Below are positions 1 through 10,847 of a DNA stretch of 64,000 nt, in pieces. The DNA lies in the NCBI GenBank assembly GCA_039105265.1, contig JAPFFF010000001.1, positions 3,286,001-3,350,000 of the forward strand. The letters run 5' to 3'. Under the pieces are notes generated by a model that saw only the letters and a program-made list of their open reading frames with translations, was not told where the DNA came from and made no database searches. This stretch comes from Tritrichomonas musculus (taxonomy: Eukaryota; Parabasalia; Tritrichomonadida; Tritrichomonadidae). Made by a program: the position numbers and the translations under genes. How positions within the stretch are numbered: the first letter of the stretch is position 1; each line of letters opens with the position of its first letter.

Positions 1-271
1 TGGCATCGTTCCTATCGTCTTCTGTCTCACTTTTTTCAAGCAAAAACATCGACTTAATGAATGAAATGTCAGGATTTTCACATCCGTAAAAATCGAGAAA
101 TGATGTAGTTTTATCCGTTTCAGTTGCATCTAATTCTTTGAATGGTTTGTCAAGTATGTATGAAATAACTTCAGTCATGTTTGGTCGTTCATTTCTGTTC
201 GACGATAGACATTCTTCAAAAAATAAACGGTTCATATCACCACTTATAATAACCTTTTTTTTATGATCAAA
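1..271 (-). pseudogene. protein kinase C-lobe fragment at window edge
   Basis: Reading leftwards from about 271, one frame gives the end of a trichomonad-type kinase domain: the helix motif EECLSSNRNERPNMTEV (family form CW..NP.ERP.F.EI), then an acidic tail running off the window. The rest of the catalytic domain (P-loop, HRD, DFG, APE) should lie to the right but is absent. A TAG stop in frame sits at 272-274 and the sequence beyond is AT-rich without coding signal. No parabasalid intron 3' motif (ACTAACACACAG-like) is present at that point, so a truncated copy is more likely than an exon. The same family is represented by the intact protein at 11729-13879 and by another remnant at 46154-46369. 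The kinase assignment is fairly secure; the pseudogene status is inference because the downstream end is not visible. Confidence 0.6.
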
Positions 272-274
272 CTA

Positions 275-1977
275 GAAATAAAAAATATTTATTTTCAGTA
301 TACATTAAATCATCATAATTTTTGAGTGGAAAGAAAAAACAATTTTTTTGACCATCATAAAAATTTAGAGTACTACAAGCTAAATGGTTTTTTAGATTTT
401 TAATTAATTTATATATATTTAAAATATAGTGCACAAAATATTTAACAATTCATATCTATGATTTGTTTTTTTCTGATAAATTCTTAGATAAATTAAAAAT
501 AATTTTATAAAAAAAAATCCATTGAAATATTTAACTTTTTCAAAAAATTATTTAATGATTTTAATAAAAAGAAGATTTAAAAATATTTTTCTATAAAAAA
601 AGGATCATGTTAGTATATATTTTTTTAATAAATATTATCTAATTATTTGAATATATTAATTAAAAAAATCAGCGCAAATTTTTCCAAAAAATGCATTTAT
701 AAAATTCAATGCAAATCGGTTATTATCATAAAGTTGACCATGACAATCATTTTTTGAATACATTTTATATTATTAAAATAAAACAATTATTTTTAAAAAT
801 AAAAATATTTTATCAAATTAAGAATTAATTTAATTTAATTTATTAAATCTCTTAACTTTTGATTAAATTAATTAATTATTCGACTATTTTTTTGTCTGAA
901 ATATGATTTATAATATTCTTTCCTATATATATGTGAATTTCTTGGCTATTCAATTAGTTAGCCCTCTCTTTTGGATTTAATCTGAGATATATGACTTTCA
1001 TAGTTGAATAAAAATAGCCTATTATTTTATCATAACTTTTCAGTTGAAATTGAATATCATTCATTTTAAAATCAACTTTTTCAGAAAGCATTTCTAGCGC
1101 TTGTTTTTATTTTTTTGTATTTTGGCATTTTTAGCGTTTGTTGTGTCTTTTACAGGAGATATGTTTTGATTATATTTTGGGATTCTCTTTTCTCTTGCTT
1201 TTTTTAATGTACCATCAATTATTTTTCCTTTTCCCTTAACATTATTAAGTTGATTTGCGCGAGAAAACTTTGAAGATTTGTTCGTGAAACTCAATTTATT
1301 TGTAAAATTTTTAGTATAAACTTCTCAAAATATACAATATATGATAAATATCTTTTTCTAAAAAATCTGCGCCAAATTTTTGAAAAAAAGTGGATTTATA
1401 ATTTTAAATATGTCATTTAAATATCATATTAAAAAATTGTTCAAATCGTATAGAGAATTATAAAATTATGGACAGTTTTTCAGTATTAATTATGAAAACT
1501 AATTGAAAATGCAAACTTTTTCAATAGTTTTTTTAATTGCTATATTTATTATAAAAATATCTCAAAATTTATCAGAAAAAAAATTTTCTTATTGATATTT
1601 TATATATATTTGTGGTATATATTGTTTGTGTATGATATTCTTTTTAAATAAACGAATGATTTGGTTTTATCTTTTCAATTTTGAATGGTTTACATTTATG
1701 CTTGTAGTGCTCTAAAAATTTATTAAGGCGGCAGTCTCCTATTTTTTCGTAAACCATTCAATATTGATAAAACTCATAGAATTGAAGTTTCAATGATAAT
1801 ATACTATGAAAAAGTTAAATGACCTTGATATTTGTCCTTAACGATCAAAATAAAAAAAAAGGTTTTTTTCTTTTCTTTGTTTCTATGGTAAAAAATTGCA
1901 ATTTTTTAAAAATAAGATTATAAAAAATATCTACATAATTAACCCATTTTATTGAAATATTAATTAAATTAAAATAC
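275..1977. other. AT-rich intergenic, no gene seen
   Basis: About 1.7 kb of very AT-rich sequence with homopolymer runs. A lysine-rich 66-codon opening on the minus strand (1094-1294) has no ATG and no recognisable family, so it is not called. Confidence 0.6.
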
Positions 1978-2871
1978 CCGTTCCGCACTTTAATTCGAAT
2001 AGTTCGTTATTTTTTTGAATGCTTTTTTAACGTATAAAAAATTGAAAGCATTTCTGAGAAAAAATTGAATGGAAAAAACGTAAAAAAAGTTTAAATCTTT
2101 TATATCCCAGGAACAAATAAATATTTTCATTATTAAACATAATATATATTAGCTATAGTTTCAAGTATTTAAATATTTAAAATATAAAGAAAAAAGGAGA
2201 TGGTAGAAATTTTAATGCTTTAATATTATGTCAAAGAATAAATGATATTTGAAATTTTCCAATGGATTATTCATCATTGATAAAATAATTATTTATATTG
2301 ATACTCAATAAAGGTTGAATTTTTTTCCATTCAAATATTGATGATCAGATCTCGATACCATTAGTATATTTGGGAACTTTCGGTTCATATATAAAAGATT
2401 TTTTCAATAATAAATATAAATATTGGGTTCAAAAATGCATTCTCAAGCAAAAAGTTGTAAAATAGTATAATATTGAAAAAATTCTGAAAAAACTATAAGG
2501 CATAGGAGATAATTCTCGACGTTTTTGTTATTAATCGTATTGTAAAAATTAATTTATCCATGTTTTAAAACTTTTTTGTTTTTTGATGAATGTTAAATGA
2601 AATTATTTGCTATTAGATTGATGTTGGACAGAAATTAGACTATTGGCAAAAATTAATAAGCTGAGAAATGATTGGATATTGTTTAATTTGTTTGATCTGA
2701 GTAAATAATAATATGAAGTATTTTTTGAATAAAAAGGTTTGCATGATAAAAAAGCTATATTACATTAAAAATAATATTAATAATTGTATATTTAATCTTT
2801 GTAGAAGATAAAAGGAGAATAATTCGATGATTTAATTTCAAGTTTTTTTCAGCTTAAAAAACGATTAAATC

Positions 2872-2940
2872 GCATTGAATTTTTATCGTATTGCATTGAA
2901 TTTTTATCGCATTGCATTGAATTTTTATAGTATTGAATTA
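2872..2940. repeat. 21-bp tandem repeat, three copies
   Basis: The phrase GCATTGAATTTTTAT recurs at 2872, 2893 and 2914 with a period of 21 bp, inside the TIR element at 1978-3786. Confidence 0.8.
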
Positions 2941-3296
2941 ATTAAAATAAAGGAAAAATGATAACAATAAGAACTTATAACAATTTGTTGGTGATTTTAA
3001 AGCATTTTTAGTGAGAAAAAGTCATCATGCTTCGAAATTGAGAAGAAAAATCACAATCTTTTGAAAATTCTAAGCAAGAATTTAAGATAGTGTGAAAAAT
3101 TCTGAGTTGTAATAATATCTTAATCATTTTTCAATATGAAAATTGAAATTAAGTCTTAAAAAAAACTGAGATTCAAATATTTTACCTAATTTTCGAAAAA
3201 AATGGATGAGAGAGCAGATGTTTGAGAAAGATTAAGAAATTTTGCTATAAAAATTAGAAAAAATGGCATTTCATTCCAATTTTTGCAAATCTGGAA

Positions 3297-3458
3297 TAAG
3301 AGTTATCAGCATTAAGAAAGATAAGACCAAGAATTAGTAAGATTGAGAAAAATTGGAATGAAATCGGAACAAGACTATGAAAGAATGGAGTAAGAGTTAT
3401 CAGCATTAAGAAAGATAAGACCAAGAATTAGTAAGATTGAGAAAAATTGGAATGAAAT
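3297..3458. repeat. 94-bp period direct duplication, two copies
   Basis: A block of about 70 bp starting near AAGAGTTATCAGCATTAAG is repeated almost exactly 94 bp later (AGTTATCAGC at 3301 and 3395). It lies inside the TIR element at 1978-3786 and contributes to its low-complexity interior. Confidence 0.85.
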
Positions 3459-4509
3459 AGGAAAAGTTTTGCAAATCTGGTATAAAAATTAAAATGGCTG
3501 GCGTAAGGAATAGAAAGATTAGCTTAAAAGCGTGATGGAGTGTAGTTTGAAACTGAAAAAAAGTGACCAAATAAAATTTGTCATTTTTTTTATATATGAA
3601 GAAACAATAAATAAATATGTAATAATATGTCAAAATCGATTTTAAAAAATAAAGTTAAATATATCAGATTTCTTTTAATTTATTGTTTTTCTTTTTTCGT
3701 TAAAGATAATAACCAGTTAACAAAAAATAAAAAGAATCGTTAAGTAAACTAAAATAACGAACTATTCGAATTAAAGCGCGGAACGGTACCTTTTCTTTTA
3801 TGGCTTTTTTTCAAAAAACGTGGAACGAATAAATATTAAAAAAAAATAATTAATAGCATAATTTCCTTGTTTTAAATTAAAAGCAAATTTAACAATAAAA
3901 TTCTTTTTTGAAATAATATTTTTTTGATATAATTATCATCATTTTTTTCAATTCATACCATAGGCTTTTAAAATGGTTTTAAGCAATTTTTTAAATTTTG
4001 GAATCGATATGATTCAAATCTTATCAAAAAAAAAAAATGTCATACATTTACCAAAAAAAAGTAGTTAAAATATTAGTAAAACCAAATTTATATATTATTA
4101 TGACTCTTTTTGCCTTAAATACCCAGTTAATGGCAGAAAAAAAAATCTAAATATTTTCATATTATTATCATTTTGATTTTATTTTATAAAGGAGATAGAA
4201 AAATGATTCACTTTTTAATAATTTTAACAATATATCATTATAAACCTGCTATTTTAATAATTTTTCTCAATCTTTTCCTTATTTTTGTGAGAACTCATTG
4301 AATTATAGCATTGAATTTGAAAACTACCTCCTTAATATAGCATCTTCACCTTTTTGGATTTCTTGATAATATTTTTTATGTTTATGATTTTTATGAGAAA
4401 TTATATATATAATATAAAAGTTATAAATGAAAGTGTAAGAGAGAAAAAAGTTTTTTACCTTTGATAGAATTATCTTATTTTCAAATAACATTTCATTGTC
4501 ACTTTTAAT

Positions 4510-4604
4510 CTCGGGCAATTGCCCGAGCAAAATTCACGGGCAAAAACTGGCAATGTCACTTTTTTTAAGTAAGGACAAGACGGGCACGAGAAGTGACATC
4601 CCTG
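4510..4604. mobile_element. possible solo hAT-like element end
   Basis: The segment ends in GTGACATCCCTG; read on the minus strand this is CAGGGATGTCAC, a form typical of hAT termini and close to the CAGGGATGG end of the hAT miniature at 50547. It contains an 18-bp perfect palindrome at 4510-4527 (core CGGGCAATTGCCCG) and two further CGGGCA motifs, like subterminal transposase-binding repeats. No partner end or 8-bp duplication was found, so only one end can be proposed. Confidence 0.35.
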
Positions 4605-5269
4605 ATTATCTCCTAGAAAAAAAAAGATTTTAAATTTATTTTGAATTTCAAATAATAATTATCAAAATTAATTACTTGTTTTATATTTAGTAACAAAATA
4701 TTAATCAAATAATATTTTGATTACACGTATGTTGAGAGAAAAATAGTTTTCCCAAATCTTGGACGTACAGCTAAAATAGCAGCCGGAGTTAAAAGCGAGG
4801 ATATCGATAATTGAAGAAGAATCAGAACAGCTTTTACATAATTTATCTTTTGATTATTTGATATCAGCTACAAGTGCCAAGTTATGGCCAAAATTCAAAT
4901 GGTCATTGGAACCTAGTCAAGCAAGCTTATAATAAATACCGAACAAAGCTTGTTTACACCACTGATCTAAAGTGTAAACTCGATAAAATTTTAAACTTTT
5001 TCAATTATTTTTTTTTTATTATTATTCAAAAATTCTGAGAAAAAAAAATTTTCATCTCCCGATAGCTACTTTTTTAAAAAAACACATAGAAAATTTTAAA
5101 TCAAATACATTCAAAAAAATTGTGCAAAAGATGAACATTATTTTATGAAGTTTACCAACTATAAAGAAATCAACGTTCACATATTTCAATTTTTTTTCAA
5201 TTTTTCAAAAAATTATACCTCTTTTTTTATCAAAAAAATTGAGAATTTTTATTCAAAATTATTATAGTG

Positions 5270-5400
5270 TTCCGAAAAAAGATTGATTGGAAATAGATTC
5301 AATTGTTGATCGCACTTAACAAATCTCAAATAATCAGTATTTAAAAATATTTTACATTCTTTTAAAAAGTTAAAAGTCCTATCAATCTTTTTTCGGTAAT
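5270..5400. mobile_element. miniature TIR element, family A
   Basis: CCGAAAAAAGATTGATTGG at the left is mirrored by CTATCAATCTTTTTTCGG at the right, about 125 bp apart. The internal phrase GATTCAATTGTTGATCG recurs in similar form near 33960, where a second copy ends in the same CTTATCAATATTTTTTCGG arm. Repetition of both arm and interior supports a MITE family rather than a chance hairpin. Confidence 0.55.
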
Positions 5401-6130
5401 TCAAAAAGTAAAATGTTTACTAAGATAAAAAACTATTAATTTCCAGATGATTCATTTGCAACCATTAAAGAATTAGGATAGATGGGATGGCGGGCACCTT
5501 AAAGTTTGGGATTTGCCTAAAAAAAACTAATTTTTGCCAATTGACGGTATCACCTATTTTGAATTTAAGAAAATAAACATCGTTTCTCTTGATCTATCGC
5601 AATTAGAAAAGTTTCAGGACATCTAAAAAAAGAAGGAAAAGTCAGATTTCTAAATAATTATAATTTTGATTGCTGATTCTGGGAGAAAATTGCTAACAGT
5701 TAGTGGTAAAGTTATTTTGAAGATGGGACCATGCTGTATTTGTCAAAATTTGAAAATAAAAAGTATCTTTCTTTAAATAATACTGGAAACTATTATATTT
5801 AAACGAATGTCCAAATTCTCACAATTTTTTTGAATAAAAAAGTTTTTTTGGTCTTTAAATTTTGAGAATTTTTGTGAGAAAAATGAAAAAAAGTTCGCAA
5901 ATTTTTTTGAGAGAAAATGCTTTTTTTCACAATTTTTTGAGAGACTATAATTATCATCCTCTCAAATCTCCTATCAATCTTTTTGAGTTTGACTATATTT
6001 GTTTTCTGTTAGTATTCAAAAAATTCAATATAGAAAAAAAAATATCGTTTAAATTTTTTCTGGAAATTATAAAAATATTTGGATATCGATAAATTTTTTT
6101 TGTGAAAAGTATTTGCCTTCATATTTCATA

Positions 6131-6135
6131 TCATT
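6131..6135 (+). promoter_or_regulatory. initiator (Inr) for ubiquitin-like gene
   Basis: TCATT matches the parabasalid initiator TCAYW; the A(+1) is 12 bases before the ATG at 6145. Confidence 0.5.
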
Positions 6136-6144
6136 TTTTTAGTA

Positions 6145-6393
6145 ATGTCATTCATAGACGTTGAAGTCGAAAGCAATGTTGTTAGCCCATATAATTCAAG
6201 ATATCACGTATATGTTGGAGAGAAAATAGGCACACTCTTAGACAAAATTGATTTTGAGCAATTAGGCTCAAATCTTGATCCATCAGTTGCAGTATTAAAG
6301 TTCCACGGAAAGGTTCTTGATAGGAATACTACTTTTGAATACAATAATATAGTAGAGAATGATGTTCTCGAATTAACAATTCAAGAACCATAA
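6145..6393 (+). CDS. small ubiquitin-like domain protein
   Basis: An 82-residue protein made of a single beta-grasp-like domain. The second half, VAVLKFHGKVLDRNTTFEYN then NIVENDVLELTI, follows the ubiquitin pattern in which a hydrophobic strand leads to (A/H)GK.L, a short helix and the last strand (ubiquitin LIFAGKQLEDGRTLSDYNI). It ends in QEP, with no C-terminal Gly-Gly, so it is probably not conjugated; a binding or fold-only role is inferred. The ATG is supported by an initiator 12 bases upstream, and the TAA overlaps TAAAA, the trichomonad polyadenylation signal. It stands alone between AT-rich spacers. Fold assignment is moderately secure; function is unknown. Confidence 0.7.
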   Translation: MSFIDVEVESNVVSPYNSRYHVYVGEKIGTLLDKIDFEQLGSNLDPSVAVLKFHGKVLDRNTTFEYNNIVENDVLELTIQEP

Positions 6394-6913
6394 AAAAACT
6401 AGTTGAATTTTTTTTAATTAAATTAATAAATAAATATTTATTTAAAATTTTTTAATATTTACAATATTTGGTCATATTTTAAATAAAATACAGTATAAAG
6501 ATTATTTATATATTATTTTATAAATAATATATAATTTTATTAAAATATAAATAAAGATAATTATAAATTTAATAGAAACAAATAGGCTTTCAAAAAAAAA
6601 AAAAAAAAAAAAAAAGTGGGCGACGATCGGATTTAGTGGGAAGCGCTCATTCGATTCTAGAGTTTTTTTTAAATTTTTCATTCAAATATTGAAGGGAAAA
6701 ATCTAATTGGTAGACGAGAAGTTATATAAACCATTGAAAAATTGAATTTTTATATCTCATGAAATTCAATGCTTTTTTGCATTTGGAAAAATTGAATGAA
6801 TACTCTCAAAAAGTTTAAAAACTGTCTTTAGGAATTATGCAAAGATTATATGAAAGAGTTGTCCACCAAGCAACTGTTGTCAAATATGTTGATCAATCTT
6901 GCTTCCCTAGATA
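6394..6913. other. AT-rich spacer with poly(A) tract
   Basis: Contains a run of about 26 A at 6590-6615 followed by a short GC-richer stretch (GGGCGACGATCGGATT at 6619 onwards) that stands out from its surroundings. No gene is seen. Confidence 0.5.
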
Positions 6914-7150
6914 ATGACTAATAGTTATTATGACAATTTCAAAATCGAAACTTGCAAAACATGTTTATGTAGAAACACATTTGGGGGTGATACAATTAAA
7001 ATACCAGCCCATACTAAAGTTGCAATTGCTTGCTATTTGAATGAATTTCATGAAGTTAGTAATCATTACTTTTACGTTTGTAATGATGAAAAAGTTTATG
7101 GAAAAAAAAAAGAATATAAATACTTCCAACCTAATAAACAAATAAACTAA
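6914..7150 (+). CDS. hypothetical protein, 78 residues
   Basis: A small open frame from a true ATG with three cysteines close together (C..C.C near residues 14-19, CKTCLC) and two more later. Codon use looks more protein-like than the surrounding AT-rich text, but no family is recognised. No initiator is seen just upstream, and in-frame stops precede the ATG. It could be a small gene or the end of a decayed one; the 350 bases after it hold only short fragments. Confidence 0.35.
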   Translation: MTNSYYDNFKIETCKTCLCRNTFGGDTIKIPAHTKVAIACYLNEFHEVSNHYFYVCNDEKVYGKKKEYKYFQPNKQIN

Positions 7151-7508
7151 AATTTATTTGAGTTTTTATCCTCTTTTAGATTTTTTTATGACAAAATGAA
7201 AGTCAAGTTAGATCCAGCTGAATGTTTGAAAAAATCTGGTTGAAATATCTAAACGTAAATTTGATGCTTCAAATTGCTATTTATCATTATTGTTTTGGAA
7301 AAGAATAACAAGAATAAAGAGATGTTATTCTGAATATTTATAAAGTCAGTACAAGTCAAAGACCAATAAACAAAAACAATTGTTCGATGCCTTGATCCAT
7401 AGATTAAAAATGTGTATTGATAATGAATAATGAATACTGAAAAAATAATAGCAAAATCATTATTAAATAATGTTTTATTGATTCAACCACATAAAACAAA
7501 CATATTCA

Positions 7509-8609
7509 TCAATAAAAAAAGCTTCCAATAAAGAATAAATATTGAACCGATAAAGAACAAACAACAAAAATAATTTTTACTTTTGAATTATTTTGATATG
7601 AATTATAATTATATGCGTAAAAAGACATATAAAACCAAATCAATATTGATAAGAAAGCAATAGTTGCAGCGAAAATAATTCCGCCTTTTTTATTCATTGC
7701 CAGTGCGAATAGAATTATTTCACAACAAAGAATCAGTTTCATTTCAACGTATTCGTATTTTTTCAGCAAAGCCAAACTCAACTCAACAATGAAGAGAACA
7801 GAGACAACTACAAAGAAAACATTTCTTGTTTCATTTGAAACAATCATGTAATATTTCAAAACAGTTGAAATCAGAATGAAAATGTTGTTGTAAATCAAAA
7901 CGAATGCAATTACAAACATTATTGATGAAATTGAATAAATTGCTGATTTCTTGCTAATCGAAAGAATATAAATAAAAACCTCAGCCAAAAATAAAAACAG
8001 TGAATTTTGATCTATTAGGCTTATTATCATTTCAATTGAAAAGATAAAAGAAATAAAAATGCAAATCTCAATTCGTAAATCTTTTTGAATGAATAAAACG
8101 TACTTCAAAATCATTATGTTCAAAAGATAGAGAATTTGAGTACGATAAATAAGTTTGGCTGATCTAAATTTATAACAATTCGTTATTAATAACATGGTAA
8201 ATATGAATATGATATCTTGCATTGAATAGATAAATTCGTTGTCAAAAATAGAAATGATGTTCATTGAAATTTGAAAAAGAAAGATCAAAAGGAAAAACTG
8301 TTCCCGGAAATTACTCAGTAAAATAAATATTTCAAGAAATAAATCTGTTAAAAAAGCTAATATATTGAGGACATGCGGTATTGTAATATCAGAATTAATT
8401 AAATTATCATCAATTTCTCGAAATTTGATTGTATTTTTAAGCTTATTTAGCCAGCGATTGTCTAATTGAAGTTTTTCATTGAAATAATCGTTAAATTTTT
8501 TTATTGTCGCAAATTTTGAATTAAGATTTTTCTTTTTCAATCGATCATAATCATCATTCGTTTTTACTTGCTTTTGAGATGAAAAAACAAATAAAATAAC
8601 AATATTCAT
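7509..8609 (-). CDS. polytopic membrane protein, unknown family
   Basis: About 366 residues. I place the start at the ATG at 8609 (MNIVILFVFSSQ), which begins a hydrophobic signal-like segment; the frame extends a few codons further but only from a TTG. After a charged loop of about 70 residues (residues 14-80, rich in K, N, D) there are roughly ten hydrophobic segments to the C terminus with short Lys/Asn-rich connectors, ending in a hydrophobic stretch (SLSVQYLFFIGSFFY). No catalytic or transporter motif was recognised. Multi-span proteins of unknown function with this N-terminal layout are common in trichomonads. Role unknown. Confidence 0.65.
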   Translation of the reverse strand: MNIVILFVFSSQKQVKTNDDYDRLKKKNLNSKFATIKKFNDYFNEKLQLDNRWLNKLKNTIKFREIDDNLINSDITIPHVLNILAFLTDLFLEIFILLSNFREQFFLLIFLFQISMNIISIFDNEFIYSMQDIIFIFTMLLITNCYKFRSAKLIYRTQILYLLNIMILKYVLFIQKDLRIEICIFISFIFSIEMIISLIDQNSLFLFLAEVFIYILSISKKSAIYSISSIMFVIAFVLIYNNIFILISTVLKYYMIVSNETRNVFFVVVSVLFIVELSLALLKKYEYVEMKLILCCEIILFALAMNKKGGIIFAATIAFLSILIWFYMSFYAYNYNSYQNNSKVKIIFVVCSLSVQYLFFIGSFFY

Positions 8610-8771
8610 TGGAAATAGTATCAAAAACGATGAAATATAATATAAAATTTATATTAAGAGCATATTTGGCCTATTTTTGTAAACTTTTGAAAAATGAATA
8701 TTTGAATAAAATTTTGCAATTACATTGAAATTATAAAAGAAACTATATAATTTTTATATATCGATTTTAAA

Positions 8772-9006
8772 TTAATTTCGATAATTTTGTTTAGCTGTAG
8801 ATTCATGAAATTCTTTTGCTTTTTCATAATTCTTTTCAACGCCATGGCCATGCAAATATAGATTTCCCAAATCATTAAGTCCACATGAATAATTTTGTTT
8901 GGCTGACAATTCAAAATATTCTTTAGCTTTTTCATAATCTTTTTCAACTCCTTGGTCAAGATAATACCTTAGTCCTAAATTATTAAAGGATTCTGATGCT
9001 CTTTAT
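8772..9006 (-). pseudogene. Sel1-repeat gene fragment
   Basis: One minus-strand frame encodes two and a bit Sel1-like repeats: LGLRYYLDQGVEKDYEKA, then KEYFELSAKQNYSCGLNDLG and LYLHGHGVEKNYEKAKEF, ending at a TAA at 8772. The repeat hallmarks (LG..Y..G.GV.K.Y.KA..Y...SA.QN) are clear. No ATG precedes it in frame and a stop lies just upstream near 9006, so it is a 5'-truncated remnant of a protein like the one at 11729-13879. Confidence 0.8.
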
Positions 9007-9009
9007 CAA

Positions 9010-9684
9010 ATTTGTACACTCTTTTGTAAAAAATTGAATGAGATAAAAATTGAGGTAAAAGTTCAACAATTAAATATGACCAATAAAAAAATTTTTTTTC
9101 ATCACCATGAATAAAAAATTTTTATCAAAAATCAAAGTTATGAAGATTACTTTAAATTTATTTTTTGAGAGTACGAGATCTAAATGAAAAATCTCTTTGC
9201 TGAATTTATTTGGCAATATGTCTAACAAATTTTTCAATTAAATCCAACAATCACTTCCATCAATTTATATAACAAGAATTCTACCAATCTATCTAAAAAT
9301 GGAATTAAAAAGTTAAGTGACTCTCAGTTTTTCTTTAAGAAGGCAACTTTTTCCCGAGATGTAATTTTACTTAATTATTTTTTCTGAAGGATTTTCACTT
9401 TTTGAATGAGACTAAGAAAAGTATTAAACCTCGTTATATAAACTTCCTCTCCCTCTTTATTTTAAACAAGTATATCTTCATGAATATCATTTTACATTAA
9501 TTTCGAAAAATGAATTAGCATTTTATTACTTATATAAGGTAATTAAAATATGTAAATTCAAAAAAATTTTCTTTATAAAAAAAGACAAAATTATTTGAAA
9601 AAAATATGGAAATAAAGTTTATTTAAAGATGTTTACTATATTTGAGTTGATCAAATATAAAAAAAACTTTGGAAGATTATCTGA
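9010..9684. other. AT-rich spacer, nothing recognised
   Basis: No coding signal, repeat structure or RNA gene is apparent. Confidence 0.5.
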
Positions 9685-10190
9685 TTATGTATTAGATTTA
9701 CTCATTTCATAGCACTCTGTAGCGATTTTGGAGAGCAATTCATTTATACCTCCGCCTGTCACTGTCGAAATTTCAGTATGTTCAAGACCTTTTTGATTGC
9801 ACCATTGTTTTATTTCTTCATTATTAACATTCATTGACCGGTTATAATCTATATTTGCGGCAACAATCATGTAACATTGATTTTGGACGCTCCCTTTGAC
9901 TAATTGATAAAACTCTTCTAAAACATCAGGAGATTGAGTCTCTCCATTGTAAAGGAAGATGAATGAATTAGAATCGTTCCAATACATTGGTCCTAATGAT
10001 TTATATCGTGTACTTCCAGGCATATCCCAAATTGTAAGTATTATATCCTTAAGATCAATTTTTTATATAAAAGTTGCTGTGGAATAATTAGGTTTTGGAT
10101 TATGAATTGATTGGTTAAGGCAAATCCTTTTTATTAAATCGTTTTTTCTTGAATCTGAAGGACCTACTAATGATACCTTAAAATTTTGGC
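9685..10190 (-). pseudogene. Rab-like small GTPase, decayed
   Basis: One frame carries a Rab-type GTPase: KVSLVGPSDSRKND (degenerate P-loop, consensus GxxxxGK[ST]), a switch region, then IWDMPGSTRYKSLGPMYW (family form WDTAGQERYRSLAPMYYR) and a C-terminal half ending in SKSNT. An in-frame TAA lies at 10063-10065, before the switch II motif, and no in-frame ATG precedes the P-loop. NKxD is replaced (AANIDYN). The normal C-terminal cysteine pair for prenylation is absent. Loss of P-loop Lys/Ser, the internal stop and the missing start together indicate a pseudogene; the 112-codon open part from 10023 could still be transcribed. Confidence 0.75.
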
Positions 10191-10199
10191 ATAATTAAT

Positions 10200-10660
10200 A
10201 TTTTGACAGATCAATTGTTTCATTTTTATATCATTAAATATTAGAAATTTTTAAACATTTAATATGAACAAAATATGTTTGAATAAAATAGTTTATTAAA
10301 ATTAATTTAACTAGAATTATTTCTGAGATTATTTAAAAAATATTCTTCTAATGCAGAGATGTTTACGGTTCCATTCCTGTATCCACTATTTTTCAGGTAT
10401 AATATTCATGTCCTCTTGAGTAACTGCTCAAACATGCATTTACAAAAAAAAATAAAAATATTAATACAACAATAGCCTAATTTGTATCATTAGACTTTCA
10501 ATTAATGTTCATCATTGATATTTGTATCATTTTATGAATGTTTCCACAATAATTTATTGAATGTTTATTTTTCACAAAGCAAAAACAAAAAATCAAATAT
10601 TAGATTAAAATATTACATATTTCATCGTTTTCAAATATTAAATAATGCAATTGAATACAA
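10200..10660. other. AT-rich spacer, nothing recognised
   Basis: No gene, repeat or RNA signal was seen. Confidence 0.45.
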
Positions 10661-10665
10661 TTAAA

Positions 10666-10791
10666 TTATTTGTCTGAATCATCTGTTTCAATTTCGTTCA
10701 TAATTTCATCAGCATGATCCACAGTTAGATGTTTGCTTAGTTTATACATGAGCACAAATTTGATTAACTGATTTTCCATTTCACTGTTCAT
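10666..10791 (-). CDS. possible 41-residue ORF or gene tail
   Basis: From an ATG at 10791 the frame reads MNSEMENQLIKFVLMYKL then an acidic end (EIETDDSDK). The balanced composition suggests real or former coding sequence in otherwise AT-rich text. It follows another coding-like stretch on the same strand (10830-11128) after a hairpin, and may be the tail of the same former gene. No family recognised. Confidence 0.25.
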   Translation of the reverse strand: MNSEMENQLIKFVLMYKLSKHLTVDHADEIMNEIETDDSDK

Positions 10792-10801
10792 GGTTTCACT
10801 C

Positions 10802-10847
10802 AATTTTCAACGTGAAGCATTCGAGAACGTTATACACGTTGAAAATT
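10802..10847. repeat. 13-bp stem hairpin
   Basis: AATTTTCAACGTG at 10802-10814 is exactly mirrored by CACGTTGAAAATT at 10835-10847 around a 20-base loop. It sits between two minus-strand coding-like fragments. Confidence 0.6.

Larger units (their letters stand above)
1978..3786. mobile_element. 1.8-kb TIR element, no transposase
   Basis: Two inverted copies of a roughly 36-bp sequence face each other at 1978-2014 and 3751-3786 (outer ends CCGTTCCGC / GCGGAACGG, inner part through TTAATTCGAATAGTTCGTTA). They differ at about one position. Both ends are flanked by TAC on the plus strand, a possible 3-bp target duplication. The interior has no convincing coding sequence and contains two local tandem duplications, so this looks like a non-autonomous DNA transposon. 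The superfamily is not assigned; a chance TAC flank cannot be excluded. Confidence 0.65.
3791..6120. other. AT-rich intergenic with degraded fragments
   Basis: No intact gene is seen over 2.3 kb. Local islands of less AT-rich text at about 4730-4980 and 5450-5760 translate to short protein-like stretches with stops; I cannot assign them. The element end at about 4510-4604 and the miniature element at 5270-5400 lie within. Confidence 0.5.

Noticed and set aside
272-300. Intron 3' end before the kinase fragment
   Set aside because: Only a bare TAG is present; the parabasalid branch/acceptor motif is missing.
1094-1294. 66-codon lysine-rich minus-strand frame
   Set aside because: No ATG, low-complexity AT-driven composition and no recognisable domain.
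3406-3633. Minus-strand frame rich in Phe/Tyr/Ile
   Set aside because: Product of AT-rich sequence and of the 94-bp duplication inside a TIR element.
5862-6092. 76-codon plus-strand frame before the ubiquitin-like gene
   Set aside because: Phe/Lys/Asn-rich from homopolymers, no family and no initiator.
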